The notes beneath the pieces were generated by a model that made no database searches, was not told where the DNA came from, and saw only the letters and a list, made by a program, of their open reading frames with translations. Below are positions 25,550 to 34,724 of a DNA stretch of 64,000 nucleotides, in pieces (within the stretch, counting starts at the first letter, position 1; every line of letters starts with the position of its first letter). Source of the DNA: Oceanobacillus sp. CFH 90083 (GTDB taxonomy: Bacteria > Bacillota > Bacilli > Bacillales > Amphibacillaceae); NCBI RefSeq assembly GCF_009389585.1, contig NZ_VIYG01000003.1, positions 124,001-188,000 of the forward strand. The letters run 5' to 3'. The position numbers and the translations under genes are program-made.

Positions 25550-25891
25550 ATGCAGTTAAGTCATTTAAATCTGATGGTAAACGATGTGGAAGCTGCACGG
25601 GAGTTTCTGGAGAAATACTTTGAAATGACATGTGTGAACAGTCGTGGAAAAGGATTTGCAGCTATGTTTGACGATAATCAATTCGTTTTGACACTGATGA
25701 AAGGGAAAGATGTTCAATATCCAAAAACCTTTCACATTGGATTTCCGCAAGAAAGCAGAGAGAAAGTGAATCAAATAAATAAACAGTTGAAAGAGGATGG
25801 TTATGAAGTAGATTCTCCCATTGAATCTCATGGATATACTTTTTATGTGAAAGCCCCAGGTGGATTTACTGTGGAGGTTTTGTCTGAGTAA
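25550..25891 (+). CDS. Glyoxalase/VOC family protein
   Basis: A 113-aa single-module VOC protein starting QLSHLNLMVNDVEAAREFLEKYF. The first metal-ligand position is His5 (SHLNL), with a second His in TFHIGFP and the final Glu in GGFTVEVLS. The fold unit is complete and dimers would form the active site. Such proteins include dioxygenases, thiol transferases (FosB-like) and binding proteins; nothing here specifies which. AAAGAGGTG precedes the ATG. Confidence 0.82.
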   Translation: MQLSHLNLMVNDVEAAREFLEKYFEMTCVNSRGKGFAAMFDDNQFVLTLMKGKDVQYPKTFHIGFPQESREKVNQINKQLKEDGYEVDSPIESHGYTFYVKAPGGFTVEVLSE

Positions 25892-25930
25892 AATAAAAAT
25901 TTAACTCCTTTCCTGGAAGTTTAAGATATT

Positions 25931-25993
25931 CAAAAACCCCCTGTGAATAACCGAGTATTTGATAAAACTCGAATTCACAGGGGTTTTCAAAAG
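25931..25993. terminator. Bidirectional terminator
   Basis: Arms CAAAAACCCCCTGTGAAT and ATTCACAGGGGTTTTC form a long stem between two convergent genes, with A tracts on one side and T on the other. It can serve both the VOC gene and the minus-strand phosphatase gene. Confidence 0.8.
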
Positions 25994-26028
25994 GATTTAT
26001 AAGCTGTGATTATTTTTTGGTAAAATAC

Positions 26029-27537
26029 TTATTTTACATGCACTTCATCCCCTGGATAAATCAAATGTGGGTTTGGAAATTGATTTATCTCCTGCAGTGT
26101 CGTCCATAAATAATTATATTTCAGACCAATTTCAAATAGTGTATCTCCAGGCTTTACAGTATATGCAGTTTCTTCAGACTGATTTTGACTGGTTTTTCCA
26201 CCAAATTCAATTCCTGCAGATTCAGCGATGATTTTAGGTAAATCTGTATTATCATGATGCCCTGAAAATTTATCAGCTCCTGGACCATATGCGTAGACCG
26301 GGATATCGACTCCTGTGTGATTCGTGCTTGTCCATCCGACATTGGCCTTCGCGCTGATTACTGTATTGATTGCTATTTTTGGATCTTCCGCTTCCTGAAT
26401 CGATTGAATTTCTTCTTCTGAAAATTCCATATCTGTATATTTACTTACGACTTCACTAACGTTAGAGCGATCTTCATTTAATTCTTCAGCGATATTCGCC
26501 CCGATTGCTGTGATACCGTGAAGCAGCTCTGGATTTGCAGTTCCTGAACCATTAGCTCCTGCAGTCATCCCGCCTGTTTCATGGTCTCCGCCAATAACGA
26601 CTAATGTATTACCGTCTGCTTCAGCAAAGTTAATCGCTTCTTGAACTGCTTTTTCAAATGCCTCTACATCTGTCATTGCCCATACTGCATCATTATCATG
26701 ACCTGCCCAGTCAATCTGACTTCCTTCTACCATAAGGAAAAAGCCGTCTTCATCATTTTTTAGTGTATCGATAGCAGTTTGCGTCATTTCCGCAAGGCTC
26801 GGTTCTTCCTCCGCATTACGGTGCAGTTCAGGTGACATAGCATCATCTGCAAATAAACCCAATAAATTTTCGTTCTCTAAATCGATATCTGCTTCAAGCA
26901 ATTGATTGCGATTTTCTACGAGCTGATAACCTTGTTTTTCCGCTTGCTGGAGTACATTCGCTTCTGCCTGATTTCCGCCTTCTGATTCTGGAAGGAAATT
27001 ATTTTTCCCGCCGCCTAGTAACACATCAATCTCATTATCTATTAACTGCCCGGCAATCTCTGTTTCCTTATTCCGGTCATCTACATGCGCCCCAAAAGCT
27101 GCTGGCGTTGCATGTGTAATCGTCGAAGTAGCGACGAGCCCTGTTGACTTATCCTGATCTTGTGAAGCTTCTAAAATCGTCTGCAGTGGATTACCTTCTG
27201 GATCCAATCCAATGATGCCATTATTCGTTTTTACGCCTGTTGACATTGCTGTACCTGCTGCTGCAGAGTCTGTAATATTGGAATCAGCGGAATATGTAGA
27301 ATACATCCCTTTTAAATGGTTATCCCATACTGCATCCTCTCCCTTATAGTGCCGATAATTTGTTGCATAATCATCGTTAAAGCCGTCTGGAATCATATAA
27401 ATGATATTCTTCGCTTCCTCTCCATTGTTACTGTTGTTATTCACCTGGCTGTTCCCGTCTGCACTTGCTGCTGTCGCGCTGGCTCCTGAAAAAATCAGTC
27501 CCGCACTTAACGCAGCTACTCCGAGCTTTTTAATCAT
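26029..27537 (-). CDS. Secreted alkaline phosphatase with C-terminal LysM
   Basis: A 502-aa exported enzyme. The Sec signal peptide covers ~1-27 (cut near ATAASA). The nucleophile Ser is in ITDSAAAGTAMSTG, with metal ligands in IYMIPDG, HVDDRN, EGSQIDWAGHDND, IGGDHETGG and the late STNHTGVDIPVYA His. After a Q/E linker the last ~45 residues are a LysM domain (AYTVKPGDTLFEIGLKYN ... IYPGDEVHVK), which should hold the enzyme in the peptidoglycan. B. subtilis PhoA/PhoB lack this tail. The start is ATG 27537 behind GGAGGATGAAAG. It probably releases phosphate under limitation, but no PHO box was identified. Confidence 0.9.
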   Translation of the reverse strand: MIKKLGVAALSAGLIFSGASATAASADGNSQVNNNSNNGEEAKNIIYMIPDGFNDDYATNYRHYKGEDAVWDNHLKGMYSTYSADSNITDSAAAGTAMSTGVKTNNGIIGLDPEGNPLQTILEASQDQDKSTGLVATSTITHATPAAFGAHVDDRNKETEIAGQLIDNEIDVLLGGGKNNFLPESEGGNQAEANVLQQAEKQGYQLVENRNQLLEADIDLENENLLGLFADDAMSPELHRNAEEEPSLAEMTQTAIDTLKNDEDGFFLMVEGSQIDWAGHDNDAVWAMTDVEAFEKAVQEAINFAEADGNTLVVIGGDHETGGMTAGANGSGTANPELLHGITAIGANIAEELNEDRSNVSEVVSKYTDMEFSEEEIQSIQEAEDPKIAINTVISAKANVGWTSTNHTGVDIPVYAYGPGADKFSGHHDNTDLPKIIAESAGIEFGGKTSQNQSEETAYTVKPGDTLFEIGLKYNYLWTTLQEINQFPNPHLIYPGDEVHVK

Positions 27538-27683
27538 TCTTTCATCCTCCTTCAAAATGGAACCTAATCTCATTGTAGGCGGGAAACTTTAACTGAGGAT
27601 GAATAGAATGTAAATAGTGTGTAATTTTCTGTTTTTTATATGATGGAAAGGAAGTGATTAGATTGATGAAAGAAGTTTTTCAA

Positions 27684-28238
27684 CTAATATTCAATTTCTA
27701 AATTTGTCCAAAGGGTATCCCATTTTTTGTTTTGCATCCGCTCTGTATAAACGGAATGCAGTTCTACCCCTTTTATATAGTAAGGTGTTGGCTTGACAAC
27801 GCCTTGAAACAAATCCTCCAAACCATAGGGAGCTATTATTTTTATTTCCTGATGACACATCTGCACAGCAACCGCAGTAGGTGTTTCAGGAAAATGAGCA
27901 ACACCGTCAAAGGAAGAGGTATAAGGTGGGTTGCTATTTTTAATATGCATTCGAGCCTGATTTTTTACAGACCAGGGCAGTCCAGGCATCATTTTTTCTA
28001 ATTTTGCTTCTAATCTTTTCTCTGTTTCCGTGGAAAGGTCGGTCTGATCAAAATAAATGACATCGATATCGTTTATTTTAGTATGACACTCGTATAAGGT
28101 GTCCCAAACTTTACTTCTAATTAACCCTGCAGCAACCCAGCAATCATTCAATTGTAATTTTTCAACCGCTTGTAAAATCGATATAATATAGCTGTCTTCT
28201 TTGATAATAGTTATTAATCTGTCTTCTAATTCCGCCAT
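27684..28238 (-). CDS. Nucleotidyltransferase family protein (DUF925/NTP_transf_6)
   Basis: A 184-aa protein of the DUF925 group. It has the motif NDCWVAAGLIRSKVWD, then INDIDVIYFD, where the D-x-D pair corresponds to the pol-beta nucleotidyltransferase carboxylates. The GLEDLFQGVVKPTP and ERMQNKKW stretches near the C-terminus are family-typical. Members are ~180-200 aa, so it is full length. The biological substrate is unknown. It is transcribed alone. Confidence 0.82.
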   Translation of the reverse strand: MAELEDRLITIIKEDSYIISILQAVEKLQLNDCWVAAGLIRSKVWDTLYECHTKINDIDVIYFDQTDLSTETEKRLEAKLEKMMPGLPWSVKNQARMHIKNSNPPYTSSFDGVAHFPETPTAVAVQMCHQEIKIIAPYGLEDLFQGVVKPTPYYIKGVELHSVYTERMQNKKWDTLWTNLEIEY

Positions 28239-28394
28239 ACGTGCTTCAACTCCCTATTTGTCTACTTTTATTGTATAGGAAAATCAGTCTGAATGAAATT
28301 TGGATAAAAGGTTCTATGAGAATCTCGAATTATAAAATAAATGGTAAAATAAAAGGCATATGAAGTTAACTAATGAAATAGAGAGGAAGTTTCT

Positions 28395-29060
28395 ATGAGT
28401 AAATACAAAATCATCCTTTTTGATTTAGACGGGACACTTTCTGATCCGAAAGAAGGTATAACAAAGTCAGTTCAATATGCATTAGACAAAATGGGAATTG
28501 AGGAACCTGATCTCGATAAGCTGGAATGCTTTATTGGTCCGCCTTTGCAGGATTCTTTTACGGAATATTACCATTTTAATGAAGAGAAAACGCAAAAAGC
28601 AATTCAGTTATATCGGGAAAGATTTAAAGAAAAAGGGATGTTTGAGAATACGTTATATCCTGATACGTCAGGAGTATTACAATTTCTGAAGGAACAAGGG
28701 TTTGTCTTAGCAGTTGCAACATCAAAGCCGACTGTTTTCGCAGAGCAAATACTGGAGTATTTCCAAATCAGTGAGTACTTTGATATTATTGCAGGAAGCA
28801 ACCTGGATGGGACAAGATCTGCAAAAGCAGAGATTATCCAGTACATTATTGACAATTACTCAGAATATGGGCTGGAAGAATTTATTATGATTGGTGACAG
28901 GAAGCATGATTTGATTGGAGCCAATAAAACTGGCATAGATTCCATTGGTATTACATATGGATATGGATCGCTGGAAGAGCTGAATGATGAAAAGCCTGCA
29001 TTTATTGTAGACAGTCTGAAGCAGGTAAGCATGATTTTAACAGAGAAACCTGTCCCTTAA
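28395..29060 (+). CDS. HAD-superfamily phosphatase, Gph/PpaX-like
   Basis: A 221-aa haloacid-dehalogenase-fold hydrolase. Motif I is LFDLDGTLSDP (nucleophile D9, acid D11), motif II VATSKPT, Lys in SAKAEI, and motif III MIGDRKHDLIGA. The cap is a C1 helical type, as in phosphoglycolate phosphatases. AGAGAGGAAG precedes the ATG. The substrate may be phosphoglycolate or a nucleotide and cannot be decided from sequence alone. The WYL regulator follows after 36 bp and may be cotranscribed. Confidence 0.87.
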   Translation: MSKYKIILFDLDGTLSDPKEGITKSVQYALDKMGIEEPDLDKLECFIGPPLQDSFTEYYHFNEEKTQKAIQLYRERFKEKGMFENTLYPDTSGVLQFLKEQGFVLAVATSKPTVFAEQILEYFQISEYFDIIAGSNLDGTRSAKAEIIQYIIDNYSEYGLEEFIMIGDRKHDLIGANKTGIDSIGITYGYGSLEELNDEKPAFIVDSLKQVSMILTEKPVP

Positions 29061-29096
29061 TCAATCTCTATCTTTCACGTAAATGGAGGCAGCATC

Positions 29097-30041
29097 ATGT
29101 CCAAAACAAAACGTTTAATCGAACTAATGATGACAGTAAATGCAAAACGAAAATTTACAGCGAGAGAACTGGCAGAGGAATTTAATGTCTCTTACCGTAC
29201 GATTCTCAGAGATTTGGATGAATTGAGTGAGCTGGGGGTTCCACTTTATTCAGAAGTAGGTGCGGATGGCGGCTATTATGTATTGAATGAGCGGATGCTG
29301 CCGCCTGTTTTATTAAAAGAGTCTGAGGCGATTGCACTTTATTTTGCTTTTCAATCGCTGCAATTTGTAGGCTCTCTCCCCTTTGAAACAGAAATCGGTT
29401 ATGTTTTAAAGAAACTATACAGCTACCTGCCGAGCGATGCGAAGCTGCGTATTGATACCATGAAGGACCGGATTGTTTTTTGGAATCCCCGCCGTGTTCA
29501 GACAGCAAACGAACTGGATGTATTATTACATGCAGCGGTAGATCAATCCACAGTAGTTATTCAATACGACAGTCAAAAGGAAATAAAAGAGAGAACCATT
29601 CAGCCCATCGGCTTGTACAGCCATAATGGCTTCTGGTATTGTCCTGCCTATTGTTTTCTGCGCAAGGATATCCGTTTATTCCGGGCGGACCGGATTAGAA
29701 AAGCAGTACATACAGGTGGAAAAGGGCAGGAGCTGCCATACCAATCTATTATGGACTGGATAGAGCTGTCAGAATCCGAAGTTTCTAATCCGATTACCTT
29801 TTTGGTGGAATTGACAAGAGAGGGAGTTCGGCGTGCGATGTCGGATCGGCATTTGGAACGGAATGTTCAGGAACGTGAGGATGGGACGGGCTGGGTGAAC
29901 ATGGATATACCTGAGTCTGAGCTAATGTTTTTTGTTGAATTGATATGGACATTTGGAGAGGAGGCACATGTATTAGAACCGGAAGCAGCAGTAGCCTCTC
30001 TGAAAAGAAAACTGAAAAACCTGCTGGAGAAATATAATTAA
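29097..30041 (+). CDS. WYL-domain transcriptional regulator (YafY/DeoR-like)
   Basis: A 314-aa regulator. The N-terminal HTH_11 winged helix (RELAEEFNVSYRTILRDLDEL) is followed by the WYL domain from ~140, with the Sm-like core TIQPIGLYSHNGFWYCPAYC and the FRADRIRKA basic strand. A WCX-type C-terminal segment completes it. WYL domains bind nucleotide or nucleic-acid ligands and regulate DNA-damage or defence genes in several bacteria. The DinB-family gene follows on the same strand after 77 bp and is a plausible target. Confidence 0.88.
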   Translation: MSKTKRLIELMMTVNAKRKFTARELAEEFNVSYRTILRDLDELSELGVPLYSEVGADGGYYVLNERMLPPVLLKESEAIALYFAFQSLQFVGSLPFETEIGYVLKKLYSYLPSDAKLRIDTMKDRIVFWNPRRVQTANELDVLLHAAVDQSTVVIQYDSQKEIKERTIQPIGLYSHNGFWYCPAYCFLRKDIRLFRADRIRKAVHTGGKGQELPYQSIMDWIELSESEVSNPITFLVELTREGVRRAMSDRHLERNVQEREDGTGWVNMDIPESELMFFVELIWTFGEEAHVLEPEAAVASLKRKLKNLLEKYN

Positions 30042-30118
30042 TTTTCAATACCTTTATCAATGATGACAGGATTTGTCATGATTCCATGGTACGTTAGGGT
30101 AGAAAAAATAACGAAAGG

Positions 30119-30616
30119 ATGAGTGTCATGCATGCTGTATCTATTTTAAGAGACGAATTATTGGCTGAATTAGAAGTTGGTATCCGGTCTATGGAGGGAT
30201 TATTGAAAAAGGTGGAGGAAAAGGATTGGAGTTACCGTCCGGCAGAAAATATGCGCAGTCTCGGGGAGCTTGCCAGACATATTGTTTCTGCACCGGAAGT
30301 GGGCTTAAATCTCTGGCAGGAAAAAGACCAGGAAGCAATTCAAAACGTGGAAGCAGGGTATGAACAGCTGGAATCAGCAGAGGCGATGATGGAAGCAATG
30401 AACAAGGGATTCGATAAGTATAAAGCTTATATGCTGTCCTTATCAGACGAGGAATTTTTGACGAAAAAGACGAAGCCATTTTATTTAGAAGAGGGTGCAA
30501 TACAGGCGCATTGGCTTGTGGAGGATGTTTCTCATTTATTTCATCACCGGGCGCAGTTCTTTAACTATTTAAAGCAACTGGGTTACGATATAAATATGTT
30601 TGATCTTTACGTTTAA
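30119..30616 (+). CDS. DinB family protein
   Basis: A 165-aa four-helix-bundle protein of the DinB/YfiT superfamily. It has NMRSLGELARHIVSAPE (first metal His) and the C-terminal pair in VEDVSHLFHHRAQFFNYLKQLG (H-x-x-x-H type). The three His residues would bind a divalent metal. Family members are thiol-dependent transferases or DNA-damage-inducible proteins of unknown role. AAAGGATG is very close to the ATG at 30119; ATG 30128 has better spacing. It precedes an AlkZ-like gene. Confidence 0.82.
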   Translation: MSVMHAVSILRDELLAELEVGIRSMEGLLKKVEEKDWSYRPAENMRSLGELARHIVSAPEVGLNLWQEKDQEAIQNVEAGYEQLESAEAMMEAMNKGFDKYKAYMLSLSDEEFLTKKTKPFYLEEGAIQAHWLVEDVSHLFHHRAQFFNYLKQLGYDINMFDLYV

Positions 30617-30647
30617 GAGATAAGGAAGATGACTGGGGGAATCCTAT

Positions 30648-31703
30648 TTGAATAAGAGAAAAATAATTTGTGAACGCTTGCAAAGACAAAGATTAACAGC
30701 GCCGCTTGAGGATAGTCATGATATAGAAGCATATAAACAGTTATTTCAGAAATTGCAGCCGATAGCGCCGGTTTTTAACAGTCGTCCCGGTGAAGCCCCA
30801 AAGCTGGTACGTCGGACAGTTTTTAATGATACCTTTCTGGCAGAAGACTTACGAAAAAAACAACTGCTGGTAAAAGGCCGCTTTCAGGGTGGACGCATCG
30901 GATATGTCCTGGAAGAAGATCTAGATTTATACAGTGCTATTTTCCGAAAGCCTATTCAAAAAACAACGATGCTTAAGGAAGCGGTTTCATCCATGATTCA
31001 GCAATCTGGCGGTATATCAAAGGAGCAGTTAAAAGAGGAATTGCCTTTTAAAGCAAGAGAAATCACTGCTGCTTTAAAAAGATTGCAGGAGGCCTTTTTA
31101 GTCTATGAATCGCAGGTTGATACCGATTGGAATACAGGCTGGTTTGATTTTAAAACAGAGTGGCCGGAAGTAAAATTGCAGGAGGATACAGTTCCTGCCG
31201 CAGCGGAAATGCTGCTGCGCTTTTTGGATGCAGCAGTATTTGCCACTTTAGATCAAATGAAAAGCTGGACGCAATTGAAGCGCAAAACGATACAGAGCGC
31301 TTTAACCGTATTAATGGAAAGAGAAGCAATAATAAAAATAGAAGTGGAAGAGCTTGGGGAAGGATTTATTCAGAAGAAAGATTTACAACTAACGGATGAA
31401 GAAATCCCCCAGTCTGTGTTTATGCTGGATAAATCCGATTTTCTGGTCAGAGCAGATTTAGATAAACTGAAAGAGCAGTTTAAAGGAAAAGAAGTTCTCC
31501 AGTATCTTCTGATTGACGGGGAATTTAAAGGAGCGGTGCTTGGGCATTGGCGGATTGGTCCACATGATATCGAGGATATTGTGCTTTGTCTTGGAGAAGA
31601 AGAAACAGAAACAAGGAAAGAAGAAATCATTTCTGCCGTCAGAGCTGGCTATTCCGTGGAGACAAGCTGTATTTTGCGTTTTAATGGAGAACAGATCTGC
31701 TAA
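30648..31703 (+). CDS. Winged-helix protein, AlkZ-like DNA glycosylase family (tentative)
   Basis: A 351-aa protein with three winged-helix-like units. One covers ~95-140 (SGGISKEQLKEELPFKAREITAALKRL), another ~195-245 (QMKSWTQLKRKTIQSALTVLMEREAI). The C-terminal part LQYLLIDGEFKGAVLGHWRIG resembles the terminal strand region of AlkZ/YcaQ-type (HTH_42) glycosylases, which unhook interstrand crosslinks. The catalytic Q-x-D/Q-x-R motif is not clearly identifiable. The start is TTG with GGGGGAAT upstream. It lies between two DinB-related genes. The DNA-repair role is an inference. Confidence 0.45.
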   Translation: MNKRKIICERLQRQRLTAPLEDSHDIEAYKQLFQKLQPIAPVFNSRPGEAPKLVRRTVFNDTFLAEDLRKKQLLVKGRFQGGRIGYVLEEDLDLYSAIFRKPIQKTTMLKEAVSSMIQQSGGISKEQLKEELPFKAREITAALKRLQEAFLVYESQVDTDWNTGWFDFKTEWPEVKLQEDTVPAAAEMLLRFLDAAVFATLDQMKSWTQLKRKTIQSALTVLMEREAIIKIEVEELGEGFIQKKDLQLTDEEIPQSVFMLDKSDFLVRADLDKLKEQFKGKEVLQYLLIDGEFKGAVLGHWRIGPHDIEDIVLCLGEEETETRKEEIISAVRAGYSVETSCILRFNGEQIC

Positions 31704-31716
31704 GAAAAGGAGGATA

Positions 31717-32439
31717 ATGGGAGTGGGGCTGATAAGGAATAATATTGTATTGGAATATAACGATAAAGGATATTTAATGTACTCTGAGAGTTTTCCGGGA
31801 GCATACACAAGGGGCAGAGAGCGTGAAGAAGCGCTCTCTAAGTTTCCTGCTGAGATTAAAAGGTATTGCAGATGGGCCGGGATAGATTATCCTGAAACGG
31901 ATGTGGTTGAATCTGTTGTTGTTCAATCACAAGAGAGCAAGCTGGATATACATGAAGCGGATTCGGATGTGATTTTTTTGTCAGAACAAGCTGCCTTGTC
32001 AGAAGAGGAATATGAAATATTAAAAAATCGGGTATTAAAATCTGCGCATGATTTTCAACTGCTTTATGATTCTGTTCCTGATAAGGCATATACTTCCTTG
32101 CCGAACCGAAAATCCTTTTATGGAACAGTGCCGAGAACGTCTGAAGAGATGTATGTACATACGAACGGTGTTACAAATTACTATGCGGGAGAAATTGGCG
32201 TAAGGATAGATAATGTAGATCATATTTATCATAATAGAGTTCTGGCTTTAGAAGCGATGGAAGAAGGAAGCAGCTTTTTGGAAAATAAAATATTTCATGG
32301 CAGTTATGGCGAGCAGTGGTCACTTCGGAAGGTATTAAGAAGGTTTATCTGGCATGATCATATTCATGCGAAAGGTATGTATCGTATGGCTGTGAAGAAA
32401 TGGGGAGATAGTAAAATTCAAAATCCGTATTATTTTTGA
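31717..32439 (+). CDS. HicB-like domain fused to DinB-like domain
   Basis: A 240-aa protein. The N-terminal ~60 residues (LEYNDKGYLMYSESFPGAYTRGREREEALSKF) follow the HicB antitoxin pattern of a short beta sheet, P-G-A/C-x-x-x-G and E-E-A-L. The C-terminal ~130 residues look DinB-like, with RRFIWHDHIHAKGMYRMAVKKWG containing a His cluster. I have seen this architecture annotated only as DinB-family. The ATG at 31717 follows AAAAGGAGGATA. It begins 14 bp after the AlkZ-like gene, so the genes at 30119-32439 probably form an operon. Confidence 0.62.
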   Translation: MGVGLIRNNIVLEYNDKGYLMYSESFPGAYTRGREREEALSKFPAEIKRYCRWAGIDYPETDVVESVVVQSQESKLDIHEADSDVIFLSEQAALSEEEYEILKNRVLKSAHDFQLLYDSVPDKAYTSLPNRKSFYGTVPRTSEEMYVHTNGVTNYYAGEIGVRIDNVDHIYHNRVLALEAMEEGSSFLENKIFHGSYGEQWSLRKVLRRFIWHDHIHAKGMYRMAVKKWGDSKIQNPYYF

Positions 32440-32481
32440 GGATGGATAATTCAATACATAGGATGAATGGAGAGAGTTGTT

Positions 32482-33030
32482 ATGATAGTTGACGAGAGCA
32501 GATATCATGTTCAAAACATAGATTATTTAATAAGAACTGCCGCAGAAAAAGATGCCAAAAGGTTATCCGATATAAGATTACAAATTGATGGAGAAACAGA
32601 AAACATGGATAGGGAGAGAGGAGAGGCCTACATAGATGAAGCAGGTTTTAGATATATTATCAAAAATGACGCTGAAAGTATGAATAATTTATTTTTAGTG
32701 GCTGAAGTGGCTGGAGAAATTACAGGGTTTTCAAGGTGTGAAGGTAATACATTAAAAAGAACTTCTCATCAAGTGGAATTTGGCGTATGTGTACTCAAGG
32801 AATATTGGGGATATGCTATTGGCCAAAATCTTTTAAAAGAATCTATTCGTTGGGCTGAACTCAATGGGCTGAAGAAAATAAGTTTGAGCGTCCTTGAAAC
32901 GAACGATAAAGCGATAAAATTATATGAAAAGTATGGATTTGAAATAGAAGGTGTATTAAAAAAAGATAAAAGGTTATCGGATGAAAATTACTATAATACA
33001 GTGCTGATGGGAAAGTTCATAGACAGATAG
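32482..33030 (+). CDS. GNAT family N-acetyltransferase
   Basis: A ~182-aa acetyltransferase. The acetyl-CoA binding loop is VLKEYWGYAIGQNLLKESI (R/Q-x-x-G-x-G/A variant), preceded by EFGVCV and followed by ISLSVLETNDKAIKLYEKYGFEIEGVLKKD, the classic C-terminal signature. The start at 32482 is preferred for GGAGAG 8 bp upstream; ATG 32467 would add five residues. Likely acetylates a small molecule or protein N-terminus; substrate unknown. Confidence 0.87.
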   Translation: MIVDESRYHVQNIDYLIRTAAEKDAKRLSDIRLQIDGETENMDRERGEAYIDEAGFRYIIKNDAESMNNLFLVAEVAGEITGFSRCEGNTLKRTSHQVEFGVCVLKEYWGYAIGQNLLKESIRWAELNGLKKISLSVLETNDKAIKLYEKYGFEIEGVLKKDKRLSDENYYNTVLMGKFIDR

Positions 33031-33151
33031 TAATTTGACAGATGCCGAATAGGATAAAAGGAATAACTGTACGGTTGTACGTCAGAAGTTATTAAAACAC
33101 TTAATAAAACAGAGTGAACAAGATTATTTAGTACTGTATGGAAGTGATAAG

Positions 33152-33978
33152 ATGAATTTAAATATTCTAGCATACAAAGCCGCAAAAGTGTATCAATTAA
33201 ACCCAAAAGTAGATGCTGTTTTATTAGGCGGATCGGTGTCCAGAAATTGGCATGATTCTTATTCAGATATTGAGCTATTTATTTTTTGGAATAAATCTCC
33301 GACTGATGAGGATAGAAAAATGCCTATTAACAAGCTGGAAGGGAATATTATTGATTTTTACCCTTACGAAGAAGAGGAATGGTCAGAAACCTATATTGCT
33401 GAAGGGATAAAATTAGAAATAAGTAATTTTCTAACGAACAGTATGAAAAACATTATAGATGATGTCGTTACGTCCTTTAATCCGGATGTCTATAAACAAT
33501 GTCTTGTGGCTGCTGTACATGACGGTGTAACACTGAGTGGCGGAGCACTTATTAAACAGTTGAAGGAAAGGGTAAAAAAGTATCCTGATGAATTAAGTAT
33601 TGCAATGATCAAAGAATACATGTTTTTAGGTAACAGCTGGACGAATCGGGCGGCTTTGCTGCATCGTAAAGACATAAGGTAATAACAGATGTTCAAACAA
33701 ACATCATGGGAATGCTATCTGGCTTAAATAAACAATATGTGCATCATCCTGCTTTTAAATGGCAGAAGCAGACATTGGAGTTAATGACTATAGCTCCTGG
33801 AAATATATCTGCTCGTCTGGAATCTTTTTTTCTGGGTGACTCTGTAACCTCCTTAAGTGAACTGGAAAGTATCGTTCGGGAGGTTTACCAACTTATACAA
33901 CATGAATACCCACAAATGGATATATCGTCGATCATTAACAAATCACTATTTTTGCGACCTGAACATGGAGAAGAATAA
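33152..33978 (+). pseudogene. Frameshifted nucleotidyltransferase (DUF4037-like)
   Basis: The first frame (33152-33682) encodes VDAVLLGGSVSRNWHDSYSDIELFIFW, a pol-beta nucleotidyltransferase motif with GGS and D-x-E carboxylates, and a helical region ending RAALLHRKDIR. After the stop, another frame resumes as ITDVQTNIMGMLSGLN and continues to 33978 (HHPAFKWQKQTLELM ... LESIVREVYQLI), the usual C-terminal helical domain of the family. One short deletion or indel near 33675-33685 therefore splits the gene. GGAAGTGATAAG precedes the ATG. Each half is otherwise well preserved, so the event is recent. Confidence 0.78.
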
Positions 33979-34085
33979 AAAAACAGATTGGACAGATATC
34001 ACATATAGCAATGATTGGGTTTTACTCAAGAACTCTTTTAAATAGTGTTAATATTTAATAAGAATTTGGATGTGGAGGAAGATTA

Positions 34086-34523
34086 TTGGGACAAAATAAA
34101 TCAGAAACCTTCGCACCACCCAAGCATATCATATCTGCAGCAACAATCGTCCGCAATGAAAACAATGAGCTTTTATTAATTAAAGGTCCAAGGAGAGGCT
34201 GGGAAATGCCTGGAGGTCAAGTGGAGGAAGGAGAATCCATCAGGGAAGCTGCTATCAGGGAGACGAAGGAAGAATCCGGGATTGATGTAGAGATTTTAAA
34301 GTTTTGTGGAATATATCAAAATGTAAATAGATCCATTTGCAATACACTATTCTTAGCTAAACCGGTTGGCGGGGGATTCACAACTACATCAGAAAGCTTA
34401 GACGTTGAATTTTTCCCTGTTGAGCAGGCTTTGGAAATGGTGAAGGCGAGGAATTTTAGAGAAAGGATTGAGCATTATCTGGACGAAAACAAGCATCCAC
34501 TTTATGTGTGTGTGGAATTTTAA
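34086..34523 (+). CDS. NUDIX hydrolase
   Basis: A 145-aa protein with the Nudix box GGQVEEGESIREAAIRETKE then ESGI (G-x5-E-x7-R-E-U-x-E-E-x-G-U) at about 41-63. The N-terminal strand SAATIVRNENNELLLIKGP is typical. The TTG start lies 9 bp after GTGGAGGAAG. Such enzymes hydrolyse nucleoside diphosphate-X compounds, with MutT-like sanitising roles frequent; the exact substrate is unknown. Confidence 0.87.
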   Translation: MGQNKSETFAPPKHIISAATIVRNENNELLLIKGPRRGWEMPGGQVEEGESIREAAIRETKEESGIDVEILKFCGIYQNVNRSICNTLFLAKPVGGGFTTTSESLDVEFFPVEQALEMVKARNFRERIEHYLDENKHPLYVCVEF

Positions 34524-34544
34524 TATGAACTTCTATAGAAAATC

Positions 34545-34633
34545 AAAAGGCAGAAATCTATTTGGAATAGCAAATAGATTTCTGCCTTTTGATTGGGTTC
34601 TTTGTAGAATGTAGATGTATTAAAAAATGCTAG
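34545..34633 (+). repeat. 88-nt hairpin repeat, copy A
   Basis: A perfect 20-bp stem (AAAAGGCAGAAATCTATTTG and its complement) with loop GAATAG is followed by a conserved tail CTTTGTAGAATGTAGATGTAT...AAAAAATGCTAG. It starts 22 bp after the Nudix gene and could act as its terminator (TTTTGATT). The same unit recurs at 35343-35430. Confidence 0.8.
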
Positions 34634-34724
34634 ATGTGGAATGTAAATATTTAAATCTGTTTATATAGTAAAAAAACAATTTTTACATTAAAATAATAAA
34701 AAGACATAAAGGAGGTAATACGAA

